Both the position numbers and the translations under genes were made by a program. DNA of 64,000 bases, taken from the NCBI GenBank assembly GCA_035508435.1, contig DATJNA010000161.1:18336-82335 (forward strand), given 5' to 3'. Of the stretch, positions 42,178 to 51,045 are shown in pieces. Within the stretch, counting starts at the first letter, position 1; every line of letters begins with the position of its first letter. The notes below the pieces were generated by a model. The model did no database searches, was not told where the DNA came from, and saw only the letters and a list, made by a program, of their open reading frames with translations. Source of the stretch: JASHVB01 sp035508435 (GTDB lineage Bacteria; Pseudomonadota; Alphaproteobacteria; Acetobacterales; Acetobacteraceae).

Positions 42178-44401
42178 GCCACGCGCGATGAATCAGGCTG
42201 GGACCAGCGATGACCTGTTTGACATCCTGCCGGATATCACCGGGCAACCGGCCCCGGTGCTGATCGTCGACGACGATCCGGTTGTGCAGATGTTCATGCG
42301 AGCGGCACTCGAGGATGATGGATTCACCGTTGTCGAGGCCGACGACGGGCTGAGTGCATGTCGCCAGTGCGCCGACAGCGTACCGTCGTTGCTCATCGTC
42401 GATGCCATGATGCCGAACATGGATGGCTTCGAACTGTGCCGCGTGCTGCGCCGCCAGCCGGAAACGCAACATGTCCCGATCCTGATGGCGACCGGGCTTG
42501 AGGACAAGGAATCGATATGTCGCGCCTATGAAGCCGGAGCCACCGATTTCATCGCCAAGCCGATCAATTGGCCAGTGCTGGTCCAGCGCGTTCATTACAT
42601 GCTCCGCGGAGCCCGCACACTCGACGCATTGCGTCGGAACCAGCAGCGCCTGCGTGCCACACAAAAGTTGGAACGTGAGCAAGGCGAACGGCTTGCGGCG
42701 GCGCTGGGCAACATGTCGCAAGGACTGTGCATGTTTGGCGCCGACGGATTGCTGATCGTAAGCAATCAGCGTTTTCAGGATCTTTTCCAACTGTCCCTGA
42801 ACGCGGTCGAGCCCGGCCGATCGATGGCCGAACTGTTACGGACCAGTCCGGTGTTTTCGTCTGCATCCGACCAGGACGAGGACCTGGCGCTGACCGGATT
42901 GCTCGAGCTCGCGGCACAGCGCACCCCCGGCACGCTGACCAGGGAACTCGCGAGTGGCCGCACCATCAATGTCAGTCACGAGCCGATGCCCGGCGGCGGC
43001 TTCGTCGACACGTTCACCGATGTCACAGAGCAACGGCTTGCCGAGGCGCGCATCGCCCACATGGCGATGCACGATCCACTCACCGATCTGCCGAACCGGC
43101 TCTTGTTCCGCCAGCGGCTGGAAGATGCCTTACGCAGACCGGCGCGCGATGAGCGCTGTGCGGTGCTGTGCCTGGACCTCGATCAATTCAAGGACGTGAA
43201 CGACACCCTCGGCCACCCGGTCGGCGATGCCCTATTGAAGGCCGTGACCCAACGTTTGTGCGGCCTGGTGCGGCAGACCGACACGGTGGCCCGATTGGGC
43301 GGCGACGAATTCGCGATCGTTCAGAGCAGGTTCGACCATTCCAGCGAATCCACCGCGCTGGCGGACCGGCTGCTGCACGAACTGAGCCAGCCGTTCGATG
43401 TCGCCGGACATCATATTGTCATCGGCACCAGCATCGGCATTGCCATGGCTCCCGATGACGGCGCCGATCCGGATACGTTGCTCAAGAGCGCCGACATCGC
43501 CCTGTACCAGGCGAAGAGCGACGGACGGAACCGTTTCCGCTATTTCGAGCCGGCGATGGACGCGCTGATGCAGGCCCGCCGCGAGCTGGAGCTGGATCTG
43601 CGCCGGGCGGTCGCCGAAAGCGAATTCGAATTGTTCTATCAGGCACAGGTGAACCTCGCCAGCAAGCAGGTCAGCGGTTTTGAGGCGTTGCTGCGCTGGC
43701 GACATCCCCGGCATGGTATCGTCCTGCCGGGCAAGTTCATTCCTCTTGCGGAGGAGACCGGGCTGATCATCCAGATCGGCGAGTGGGCATTGCACAATGC
43801 GTGCCAGCATGCCCGATGGTGGCCGTCGCCGCTGAAGGTTGCGGTCAACATTTCCGCGGTGCAATTCCGCAATCGCAGGTTGGTCGAGGCGGTTACCCGT
43901 GCGCTGCGAGACTCGGGGCTCGATCCGTGCCGGCTGGAGCTGGAGGTCACCGAGTCGGTGATGATCCAGGATTTCGATGCGGCGATGGCGATGCTGTACC
44001 AATTGAAGGCGCTCGGTGTCAGCATCTCGATGGACGACTTCGGCACCGGCTACTCCTCGCTCAGCTATCTGCGAAGTTTTCCCTTCGACAAGATCAAGAT
44101 TGACCAGAGCTTCATCAGAGGATTGGGCAAAAAATCGGACTGCACGGCGATTATTCGTGCCGTTACCGGGATGTGTGGCAGCCTCGGCATCACCGCCACC
44201 GCCGAGGGTGTGGAAACGGCAGAGCAGTACCAACTGCTTTGCGCGGAGAATTGTACAGAGATCCAGGGCTACTTCGTCACCGAGCCGCGCCCGGCTCACG
44301 AAGTGCCGGCCTTCCTCAGCGGTTTCGCCCCGGGCATCCAGGTTGACGTGGTCGGTCGGACAGACCCTGGCGAGACGGTATCTGCGATACAGCCACGATA
44401 A
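42164..44401 (+). CDS. Response regulator with PAS-like, GGDEF and EAL domains
   Basis: 745 residues. Receiver (about 22-145; VDAMMPNMDG), a PAS-like segment (about 180-300), GGDEF with intact RLGGDEFAIV, and EAL with FEALLRWRHP, VTESVMIQDF and DDFGTGYSSL. All core residues for making and degrading cyclic di-GMP look intact, so net direction is unknown. The ATG at 42164 has GGAGAGA six bases upstream and lies inside the MHYT kinase frame, so this is the likely output of that kinase. Confidence 0.93.
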   Translation: MHPPEPRAMNQAGTSDDLFDILPDITGQPAPVLIVDDDPVVQMFMRAALEDDGFTVVEADDGLSACRQCADSVPSLLIVDAMMPNMDGFELCRVLRRQPETQHVPILMATGLEDKESICRAYEAGATDFIAKPINWPVLVQRVHYMLRGARTLDALRRNQQRLRATQKLEREQGERLAAALGNMSQGLCMFGADGLLIVSNQRFQDLFQLSLNAVEPGRSMAELLRTSPVFSSASDQDEDLALTGLLELAAQRTPGTLTRELASGRTINVSHEPMPGGGFVDTFTDVTEQRLAEARIAHMAMHDPLTDLPNRLLFRQRLEDALRRPARDERCAVLCLDLDQFKDVNDTLGHPVGDALLKAVTQRLCGLVRQTDTVARLGGDEFAIVQSRFDHSSESTALADRLLHELSQPFDVAGHHIVIGTSIGIAMAPDDGADPDTLLKSADIALYQAKSDGRNRFRYFEPAMDALMQARRELELDLRRAVAESEFELFYQAQVNLASKQVSGFEALLRWRHPRHGIVLPGKFIPLAEETGLIIQIGEWALHNACQHARWWPSPLKVAVNISAVQFRNRRLVEAVTRALRDSGLDPCRLELEVTESVMIQDFDAAMAMLYQLKALGVSISMDDFGTGYSSLSYLRSFPFDKIKIDQSFIRGLGKKSDCTAIIRAVTGMCGSLGITATAEGVETAEQYQLLCAENCTEIQGYFVTEPRPAHEVPAFLSGFAPGIQVDVVGRTDPGETVSAIQPR

Positions 44402-44470
44402 TCGCGGTAGTGGCCGTAGAGCGATGCGGTCAAATCTGTTTTGGTGACAACTGTAGGCCAACATTTTGCT

Positions 44471-44500
44471 GAAAACTGCCGCCCAACCATTGCAGGGCGG
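44471..44500 (-). terminator. Rho-independent terminator of the MHS transporter gene
   Basis: On the minus strand CCGCCC and GGGCGG pair across a ten-base loop (44479-44500), followed by CAGTTTTC. It sits 35 bases past the transporter stop. This is the best intrinsic terminator in the window. Confidence 0.7.
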
Positions 44501-44534
44501 ATGCCGCAGCACCCGCCCCGCTGGGTTCAGCGCA

Positions 44535-45863
44535 TCAGACGCCGGCGTATTCGGTGGCGATGCTCTTGTTGGTGTAGTCGGTCAGCAGCATCGTGGAGAC
44601 GATGCCGATCAGCGCGCAGATCGCAATGTACACCGCTATCGGCCAGGCCGAGTGATAAGTGGCGAACAGCCATGTCGCGATAAACGGCGACGGGCCGCCG
44701 GCGATGACCGAGGCAAGCTGGTAGCCAAGCGATGTGCCGCTGTAGCGCAGGCGCGGCGTGAAGCTTTCCGCGATCAGCGCGGCCTCCGGCCCGTATTCTG
44801 TCATGACCGGCAGCAGCGAGATGGCGATTGCCAGGAAGATCACCCACGGGACGCCGGTGTTCAGCATGGCGATATAGACGAAGCCGAATACGCCCATGAA
44901 CAGGCAGCCGATGATGAACATGTTCTTGCGGCCGACGAAGTCGGACAGGTAGCCGGCGATCACCACCCAGATGAAGCCCAGCACGGTCTGTGTGATCACG
45001 CCAACCAGCAGGAAGTCCCGCGACATCCCCAGCACCTGGGTGCCATAGCTGAAGATCCACGCGCCAACGATGTAGCCTGGCGCTTGTTCCGGCATGCGCA
45101 GCAACGCGGTCAGCGCTACCTGCTTCGGCTGCCGCTTCAGCACCTCCCACACCGGCACGCGTTCGATCCTTTGCTCGTCGAGGATCTTCTGGAACACTGG
45201 GGTTTCCAGAATGCCGAGGCGGATCCACAGCCCGACCGCAACCATGACGGCGCTGAGGAAGAACGGGATGCGCCAGCCCCAGACCAGGAACTGGTCGCCG
45301 GCGAACCAACTGAAGAACAACACGGCGCAGTTGGCGAGGAACAGGCCGCAGGGTGCGCCGAATTGCGGCCAGGCGGAGAGGAAGCCGCGATTCTTGTCAC
45401 TGCGTGCCCACTCCATGGCCAGCAGCACCGAGCCACCCCATTCGCCGCCGACGCCGATACCCTGCACCAGGCGGATCAGGGTCAGCAGGATCGGCGCCCA
45501 GATGCCGATTGAATTGAAGCCGGGGACGCAGCCCACCAGCACGGTGGCGACGCCGGTGATCAGTAACGTAACGATCAGCGTCGCCTTGCGGCCGATGCGG
45601 TCGCCCCAATGGCCGAAGATCGCCGCTCCGATCGGCCGGCCGACGAAGCCGATAAAGAATATGCTGAACGCTTCCAGCACGCCGACCACCGGCGACGAAT
45701 GTGGAAAGAACAGTTTCCCGAACACCAGGGCGGTGACCGTGCCGTAGAGCAGGAAGTCGTACCACTCGATGGTGGTGCCAACCGTGCTGGCAATCACCGC
45801 ACGCCGCAATTGTGCTCGGTGCTCTGCATCAGACATACTAACAGAATGGACGTTGTCGGACAT
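44535..45863 (-). CDS. MFS transporter, metabolite:H+ symporter (MHS) family
   Basis: 442 residues with twelve predicted spans. Family signatures are TIEWYDFLLYGTVTALVFGK, FVGRPIGAAIFGHWGDRIGR and RLVQGIGVGGEWGGSVLLAM. MHS carriers import organic acids or compatible solutes such as citrate, shikimate, proline or betaine. GGGAGG precedes the ATG. The gene is divergent from the VOC/PcaB-like pair, so the substrate may be an aromatic or dicarboxylic acid handled there (inference). Confidence 0.92.
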   Translation of the reverse strand: MSDNVHSVSMSDAEHRAQLRRAVIASTVGTTIEWYDFLLYGTVTALVFGKLFFPHSSPVVGVLEAFSIFFIGFVGRPIGAAIFGHWGDRIGRKATLIVTLLITGVATVLVGCVPGFNSIGIWAPILLTLIRLVQGIGVGGEWGGSVLLAMEWARSDKNRGFLSAWPQFGAPCGLFLANCAVLFFSWFAGDQFLVWGWRIPFFLSAVMVAVGLWIRLGILETPVFQKILDEQRIERVPVWEVLKRQPKQVALTALLRMPEQAPGYIVGAWIFSYGTQVLGMSRDFLLVGVITQTVLGFIWVVIAGYLSDFVGRKNMFIIGCLFMGVFGFVYIAMLNTGVPWVIFLAIAISLLPVMTEYGPEAALIAESFTPRLRYSGTSLGYQLASVIAGGPSPFIATWLFATYHSAWPIAVYIAICALIGIVSTMLLTDYTNKSIATEYAGV

Positions 45864-46133
45864 TCATAACCTCCCGGGCTCTTTCTGGACGCGGCCGGCC
45901 TTCGACCGCCGCGCGTTCTCGACGGGCCGGGCAATCGACAGCGGGAGATCTCGGGTCCGCGCCGACGAAACGCACGGCACGCCGACGCTAGGTTACCCGA
46001 TCGGGCCACGGCTACAAGATGGCGCATTGATGTAGATCATATTGCCGGTCCCCGTGGTGCCTCGGCGCCACACCCTTGCCGGACGGCCGCGGCGGTGGAC
46101 TAATGCGCCACATCCAATCGAGGGGAGGAGCTC

Positions 46134-46517
46134 ATGGCCCGCTACACCTGGGAGCACGTCCATCTGCGTTCGCCGGACCCGGCCGCCACGGCGCAGTGGT
46201 ATGCGGACAAATTTGGCGCGGAGGTGATCCGCACACCGCAGCCGGACGGCTCGACCCGCATCGACCTCGACCTGACCGGCCAGAAGATCTTCATCGCCAA
46301 GGCGGACCCGGCGAGCACCGGGGCATCGCCGCAGACCCCCTATATGGGCCTGGATCATTTCGGCCTGACGGTCGACAACATCGACGCGGCCGTGGCCGAG
46401 CTGAAGGGCAAGGGCGTGCCGTTCACCATGGAACCGAAGACGATCCGTCCCGGCGTGCGCATCGCTTTCCTGACCGCGCCGCAAAACGTGTCGATCGAGC
46501 TGATCCAGCGCGGGTAG
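46134..46517 (+). CDS. VOC (glyoxalase/dioxygenase) superfamily protein
   Basis: 127 residues, one VOC module pair. WEHVHLRSPDPAATAQWYAD at the start and GLDHFGLTVDNIDAAVAELK in the second half give the two beta-alpha-beta units; His9, His75 and Glu near IELIQRG could be metal ligands. The substrate is unknown. A strong ribosome site, GGGGAGGAG, precedes the ATG. It is followed after 35 bases, including a hairpin, by the PcaB-like gene. Confidence 0.82.
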   Translation: MARYTWEHVHLRSPDPAATAQWYADKFGAEVIRTPQPDGSTRIDLDLTGQKIFIAKADPASTGASPQTPYMGLDHFGLTVDNIDAAVAELKGKGVPFTMEPKTIRPGVRIAFLTAPQNVSIELIQRG

Positions 46518-46523
46518 TACTCG

Positions 46524-46540
46524 CTCCCGCCAGGCGGGAG
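46524..46540 (+). promoter_or_regulatory. Short perfect hairpin between VOC and PcaB-like genes
   Basis: CTCCCGCCAGGCGGGAG is a perfect inverted repeat directly before the PcaB-like ribosome site; part of its 3' arm (GGGAG) is the Shine-Dalgarno itself. It could lower translation of the second gene or mark an mRNA processing site. Confidence 0.5.
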
Positions 46541-46552
46541 AGGTTTCCGAAT

Positions 46553-47905
46553 ATGCCGATCAATCCAGCCGACGGCCCGATCCTGGGTGCGCTCTACGGC
46601 AGCGACGCCATGCGCGCGGTGTTCGACGAGGCCGCCTATTTCCAGCGCATGCTGGACGTGGAGGCAGCATTGGCGCGGGTGCAGGCGCGGCTGGGCATCA
46701 TCCCGGTCGAGGCGGCACAGGCCATCGGGGCGGCGGCGCGGTTCGAAAACCTGGACCCGGCGGAGCTGGCGGCCAGTGCCCGCAATGTCGGCTACCCCGT
46801 GGTGGGGCTGGTCGCCGGCCTGTCGCGCGCGGCCGGCGCCGCCGGCGCCTGGACGCATTGGGGTGCCACCACCCAGGACATCATGGACACCGCCACCGTG
46901 CTGCAGGTGCGCGAGGGCCTGACGCTGATCGGCGGCGCGTTGGCCGCCTTGCTCGATGCACTCGCCATCCAGGCCGACCGCCATCGGCACACGGTGATGG
47001 CCGGCCGCACCCATCTGCAGCAGGCGCTGCCCACCAGCTTCGGGCTGAAATGTGCGGTCTGGGCGGCGCCGTTGCCCGGCCACCTGGAACGGCTGGACCA
47101 GCTCCGCGCCCGCGTGGAGCAAGTGGAGTTCGCGGGTGCGGCGGGCACACTGGCCTCGCTGGGTAGGCAGGGCATCGCGGTGATGGAGGGCCTGGCGCGC
47201 GAGCTGGGCCTGGGCGCCCCGGCGGCGCCCTGGCATGTCTGTCGCGAGGCGCTGGCGGAAACCTTGGCCTTCCTGGGCATCGCCTGCGGCACGCTGGCAA
47301 AATTCGCCACCGACATCATCCTGCTGTCGCAGACCGAGCTGGGTGAGGTTGCCGAACCCTATGTTGCCGGCCGCGGTTCTTCCTCCACCATGCCGCAGAA
47401 GCGCAACCCGATTGCCTCGGAATACATCCTGGCATCGGCGCGCGGCGTGCAAGCGCTGGTGCCGCTGATGCTGGGGGCGATGGCGCAGGACCATGAACGT
47501 GCCACCGGCCCCTGGCAGGCCGAGGCGCTCGCCATCCCGCAGGCCTTCGTGCTGACGCATGGGGCGCTGCTGCAAGCGCACGCCATTGCCGAGGGCATGA
47601 TGGTGGATGCGGAGCGCATGCGTCGCAACCTGGGGCTGACGCATGGGCTGATCGTGGCGGAGGCGGTCATGATGGGCCTCGCCGCGAAGCTTGGCCGCGG
47701 CGAGGCGCATCACGTGGTGAAGCATGCCTGCGATGCCGCGCTGGCTGAGAGTATCGGCCTGGCCGAGGCCTTGGCGCGCGAGCCGGCGGTGACGGACAAG
47801 CTCGATCGCGCCGAGATCGAGCGGCTCACCGATCCCGCCGGCTATCTCGGCAGCGCCGACGCGTTCATCGACCGCGTGCTGGCGGCGGCTCGGGCGGCAA
47901 GCTGA
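46553..47905 (+). CDS. 3-carboxy-cis,cis-muconate cycloisomerase-like lyase (fumarase/ASL superfamily)
   Basis: 450 residues, all helical lyase fold. It has the superfamily signature GSSSTMPQKRNP, THWGATTQDIMDTA and GRTHLQQALPTSFGLK. Overall pattern and length are closest to PcaB, which lactonises carboxymuconate in the protocatechuate branch of the beta-ketoadipate pathway. No other pca gene is near, so the real substrate may be a related carboxylate or an argininosuccinate-type compound. The ATG at 46553 follows GGGAGAGG. Confidence 0.8.
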   Translation: MPINPADGPILGALYGSDAMRAVFDEAAYFQRMLDVEAALARVQARLGIIPVEAAQAIGAAARFENLDPAELAASARNVGYPVVGLVAGLSRAAGAAGAWTHWGATTQDIMDTATVLQVREGLTLIGGALAALLDALAIQADRHRHTVMAGRTHLQQALPTSFGLKCAVWAAPLPGHLERLDQLRARVEQVEFAGAAGTLASLGRQGIAVMEGLARELGLGAPAAPWHVCREALAETLAFLGIACGTLAKFATDIILLSQTELGEVAEPYVAGRGSSSTMPQKRNPIASEYILASARGVQALVPLMLGAMAQDHERATGPWQAEALAIPQAFVLTHGALLQAHAIAEGMMVDAERMRRNLGLTHGLIVAEAVMMGLAAKLGRGEAHHVVKHACDAALAESIGLAEALAREPAVTDKLDRAEIERLTDPAGYLGSADAFIDRVLAAARAAS

Positions 47906-47975
47906 CGAAGCCTGGGCCTGCACCCTTGGTCGGCCGGCATGCCGCAATGAGCTGGGTCGCAAGGAGCTGCCCCGC

Positions 47976-48365
47976 ATGTACCGGGACACCCATGGCCTGT
48001 TGCCTCATTGAAGGATGACGCTGGCAGCGACGGGGCGCTTCACGGCGGCGGGGCGAACGCTGGCTGGCCTGCGCCACTTCGCCCAAGGGCTCGGGAGCCT
48101 GCGCAAGCTGGTCGACGAGGTGGCGCTATCCGTGACCGAGAGTGTCTTGCTCCATGCTCGCGGCGATTACACCCGCGTGGTGGCAAGGATGCGCCCGGCC
48201 CTGGGCGCGCTGCACCGGGTCGGCGGCAGTCACGCGCAACGGGACGTGCCGGAGCAATTGTACCTGGACCTGGCGATGAAGGCCGAACTGCAGGATGACG
48301 CATGCCTGCTGCTGGAGCGGATCGCCGGTCGCCATCCGGTGCCGCCAATGCGCCGTGCCGGCTAG
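47976..48365 (+). pseudogene. Internally deleted TTC38-like TPR gene remnant
   Basis: A good ribosome site (AAGGAG) and ATG at 47976 open a frame reading MYRDTHGLLPH and then stop at 48009. From 48015 a frame of 116 residues reads like the C-terminus of bacterial TTC38-type TPR proteins: LLHARGDYTRVVARMRPALG, then LHRVGGSHAQRDVPEQLYLD. Full-length relatives are around 400 residues or more, so the middle is missing. The first codons also resemble the usual start of that family, which suggests an internal deletion rather than a new gene. It is possible that the 3' frame is still translated. Confidence 0.55.
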
Positions 48366-48477
48366 GCGGCAGCGGCACGAGCGGTGGCGTTCCGAGCAGG
48401 AGCCGGCTTCGCGGCATGAGGGGTCAGTTCGGCCTGGGTCGTGCGCGACAATTCGTCGACGGCGGACCGCCCTGATT

Positions 48478-48591
48478 TCAGGCTTTCGGTGGCGCCGGTT
48501 TCTGGCCGACCGGCGGCTTCGACCAGTCCGCCGTCGGTTCGAATTCTTCATCCGGCTGCGGTCCGGGGGGGCGAGGCAGGGTCAGATCCAT
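48478..48591 (-). CDS. Possible 37-residue acidic, Pro-rich small protein
   Basis: ATG at 48591 with GGAG eight to ten bases upstream (minus strand). The peptide begins MDLTLPRPPGPQPDEEFEPT and continues ADWSKPPVGQKPAPPKA before a TGA. The composition (acidic, Pro-rich, one Trp) is unlike the Arg-rich noise of wrong frames in this GC-rich DNA. No family recognised. The rest of the gap 48366-48643 shows nothing. Confidence 0.4.
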   Translation of the reverse strand: MDLTLPRPPGPQPDEEFEPTADWSKPPVGQKPAPPKA

Positions 48592-48643
48592 AGCAGTCTC
48601 CAAATTGCCGACCTGATGATAGGCCACCCGCCGACAAATTGCA

Positions 48644-49186
48644 TTAGTCTCGCCCGGCGGCGGGCGGTCTGATCCGGCCCTCGTCCTCCAGACTGGCGCG
48701 CAGGCGCCGAGTCAACCGTTTCCGGTGCAGATCGGCATAATGTGAGTGATCCGGACCGAGCCGTTCCAACTCCTCGCGCAGACGGCCGTGCAGCTCCATG
48801 TACCGGTCGGCGATTTCTTGCTCCGTACCGCTCAGTATTGCCCTGCGCCTGGCTTCGGCTACTTCAACCGCCAATGCCTGCAATGCGACCGCCCGTTCGA
48901 ACACTGCCTGGCGGGCTTCGCTATTGCCCAGGAACAATGACCACACTGCCAATCCAGTCCCGACCCAGCTCGCGGCCGCCCAATATGCATCAGTATCGAG
49001 CCTGCCGAGCAGCTTTATAGTTCCTGCAGCGCCCGCACCAACGACGGAGATCATTAGCCAGAACTTGACGCGATTTTCCAAACGAACCGCGCGCGACACC
49101 CGATCCCGGCACACCGTCTCATTATAGCGGCAACTTTCGTAGAGCAGCCAGAACGGGTGATCATGCGATTGAAAGTCCGGGTTCAT
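48644..49186 (-). CDS. Two-span membrane protein with coiled-coil tail, SLATT-like
   Basis: 180 residues. A helical start (FWLLYESCRYNETVCRDRVS), two membrane spans (about 41-60 and 68-86) separated by a short loop, then a long charged helix (90-175). This build recalls SLATT or similar two-span effector-type domains, which in other bacteria sit beside nucleotide-signal defence genes. No such partner is here, and the gene follows the acyl-CoA synthetase by four bases, so the resemblance may be only architectural. Confidence 0.5.
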   Translation of the reverse strand: MNPDFQSHDHPFWLLYESCRYNETVCRDRVSRAVRLENRVKFWLMISVVGAGAAGTIKLLGRLDTDAYWAAASWVGTGLAVWSLFLGNSEARQAVFERAVALQALAVEVAEARRRAILSGTEQEIADRYMELHGRLREELERLGPDHSHYADLHRKRLTRRLRASLEDEGRIRPPAAGRD

Positions 49187-49190
49187 GCTG

Positions 49191-50813
49191 TCAGCCGTTC
49201 TTGGCCCGCCCCCTCAGTTCGAACTTCTGAATCTTCCCGGTGGACGTCTTCGGCAACGCCCCGAACGTCACGAACCGCGGGCACTTGTAGTGCGCCAGAT
49301 GCGTGCGGCACCAGGCGATGATGTCGGCCTCGGTCACCGCCCGCGCATCCGGCTTCAGCGTCACGAATGCCTGCGGCGTCTCGCCCCATTTTTCGTCCGG
49401 CCGTGCCACCACCGCGGCCTCTATCACATCCGGATGTTGGTAAAGCACCTCCTCCACTTCCAGCGACGAAATGTTCTCGCCGCCCGAGATGATGATGTCC
49501 TTTGCCCGATCCTTGATCTCGACGTAGCCATCGGCATGCATCACCGCGAGGTCGCCGGTATGGAACCAGCCGCCGGCAAAAGCCTGGTCCGACGCCGACG
49601 GATTCTTCAAATATCCCATCATCACCGTATTGCCGCGCAGCATCAGCTCGCCCATCGTCGCGCCGTCCGCCGGCACCGGCGCCATGGTCGCGGGGTCCAA
49701 CACCGCCGCGTCCTGCAATGTCGGGGTGTTCACACCCTGCCGCGCCATGAACGCCGCCTTTTGCTCGGTCGGCATCTCATCCAGCCCCGGCTGCCACATG
49801 CACACCGTGGATGGACCGTAGCTTTCCGTCAGACCATACAAGTGGGTGACTGCGAACCCCATCGCCTCCATGCGCGCTATCACCGTGGAAGGTGGCGCCG
49901 CGCCGCCGGTGGCGATCTGCACCACCTGATCGAATCGCCGCCGCGCGGTTTCCGGTGCGTGGATCAGCATCGACAGCACCACCGGCGCGCCGCACATATG
50001 CGTCACACCATGGTCTGCGATGGCGGCGAAGATCGGCGCCGGATCGACGCGGCGCAGGCAGACATGCGTCCCGCCCGCCAGCGTCACCGCCCAGGTATAG
50101 GTCCAGCCATTGCAATGGAACATCGGCAGCGTCCACAGATAGACGCTGCGGGGCGACAGGCCGAAGGTCAGCACGTTCCCCATCGCATTCAAATACGCGC
50201 CGCGATGATGCAGCACGACGCCCTTCGGATTGCCTGTCGTGCCGGAGGTATAATTCAACCCGATCGCCTGCCACTCATCATCGGGCAACGCCACCGGAAA
50301 CGCCGGATCGCCGCCGGCGATGAACGCCTCGTACTCCGCCGCGCCGATGCGTTCGCCGCCTGCCGCCTCGACATCGTCGATGTCCACCACCAGCAGTCGC
50401 CGCCCGCACTGCGCCAGCGCGCGCGCCATGACGGGCGAAAGCTCGCGATCGGTCAGCACCGCCATGGCCTCGGAATGCGCCAGGATGAATGCCACCGCCC
50501 CGGCGTCCAGCCGTGTATTGATAGAGCATAGCACTGCCCCCAGCATCGGCACCGCATAATGGGCTTCGAGCATCTCGGGGATATTGGGCGCCATGATCGC
50601 GACCGCGTCACCCTTGCCGATGCCTGCTTGTGCCAGCGCCGACGCCAGCCGGCGCGCGCGCTCCAGGAACTGTGCATAGGTGTAACGCCGCGCGCCATGG
50701 ATCACCGCGACGCGTGGTCCGTACACCCGCGCCGCGCGGAGCAAGAACGAGACCGGCGACAGCGGCACGTAGTTCGCCGGGCGACGGTCGAGGTCCATGG
50801 TGAACGCAGACAC
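49191..50813 (-). CDS. Acyl-CoA synthetase (AMP-binding, ANL superfamily)
   Basis: 540 residues. AMP motif NYTSGTTGNPKGVVLHHRG, PMFHCNGWTYTW, LYGLTESYG, WFHTGDLAVMHADGYVEIKD and the acyl-adenylate lysine in KTSTGKIQKFELR. It activates a fatty or aromatic carboxylate to its CoA ester; the FHCNGW pattern is common in medium- or long-chain members, but specificity is not certain. The start is the GTG at 50813, because AAGGAG lies six bases upstream; the next ATG is 50798. Confidence 0.9.
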   Translation of the reverse strand: MSAFTMDLDRRPANYVPLSPVSFLLRAARVYGPRVAVIHGARRYTYAQFLERARRLASALAQAGIGKGDAVAIMAPNIPEMLEAHYAVPMLGAVLCSINTRLDAGAVAFILAHSEAMAVLTDRELSPVMARALAQCGRRLLVVDIDDVEAAGGERIGAAEYEAFIAGGDPAFPVALPDDEWQAIGLNYTSGTTGNPKGVVLHHRGAYLNAMGNVLTFGLSPRSVYLWTLPMFHCNGWTYTWAVTLAGGTHVCLRRVDPAPIFAAIADHGVTHMCGAPVVLSMLIHAPETARRRFDQVVQIATGGAAPPSTVIARMEAMGFAVTHLYGLTESYGPSTVCMWQPGLDEMPTEQKAAFMARQGVNTPTLQDAAVLDPATMAPVPADGATMGELMLRGNTVMMGYLKNPSASDQAFAGGWFHTGDLAVMHADGYVEIKDRAKDIIISGGENISSLEVEEVLYQHPDVIEAAVVARPDEKWGETPQAFVTLKPDARAVTEADIIAWCRTHLAHYKCPRFVTFGALPKTSTGKIQKFELRGRAKNG

Positions 50814-50919
50814 GGCTTGCTCCTTGTGCTGTCCTGGCAATCGCCGCCATGGTACGCCACGACTGCGGAGGGTGCCATCGCATGGGCATCGAAGCCTTGC
50901 CGGTGCACGGCCGGCCGCT

Positions 50920-50980
50920 GTCATCGCGAGGGATGAAGCGATGGGATGGCCGTCATCGCGAGGACCGCAAGCGAAGCGCG
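50920..50980. repeat. REP-like dispersed repeat, two copies
   Basis: GTCATCGCGAGG occurs at 50920 and 50952, each followed by a GAAGCG tract. This sequence type (GTCATCGCGAG...GAAGCG) is widespread between genes of alphaproteobacteria (general knowledge). It lies between the divergent acyl-CoA synthetase and TPR/GT9 genes. Confidence 0.65.
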
Positions 50981-51045
50981 GCGGGACGGAGCAAGCTCGT
51001 TCGTAATCGTGCCAGGACGGTTAGCGCAGGGAGGTCCGCGTCACT

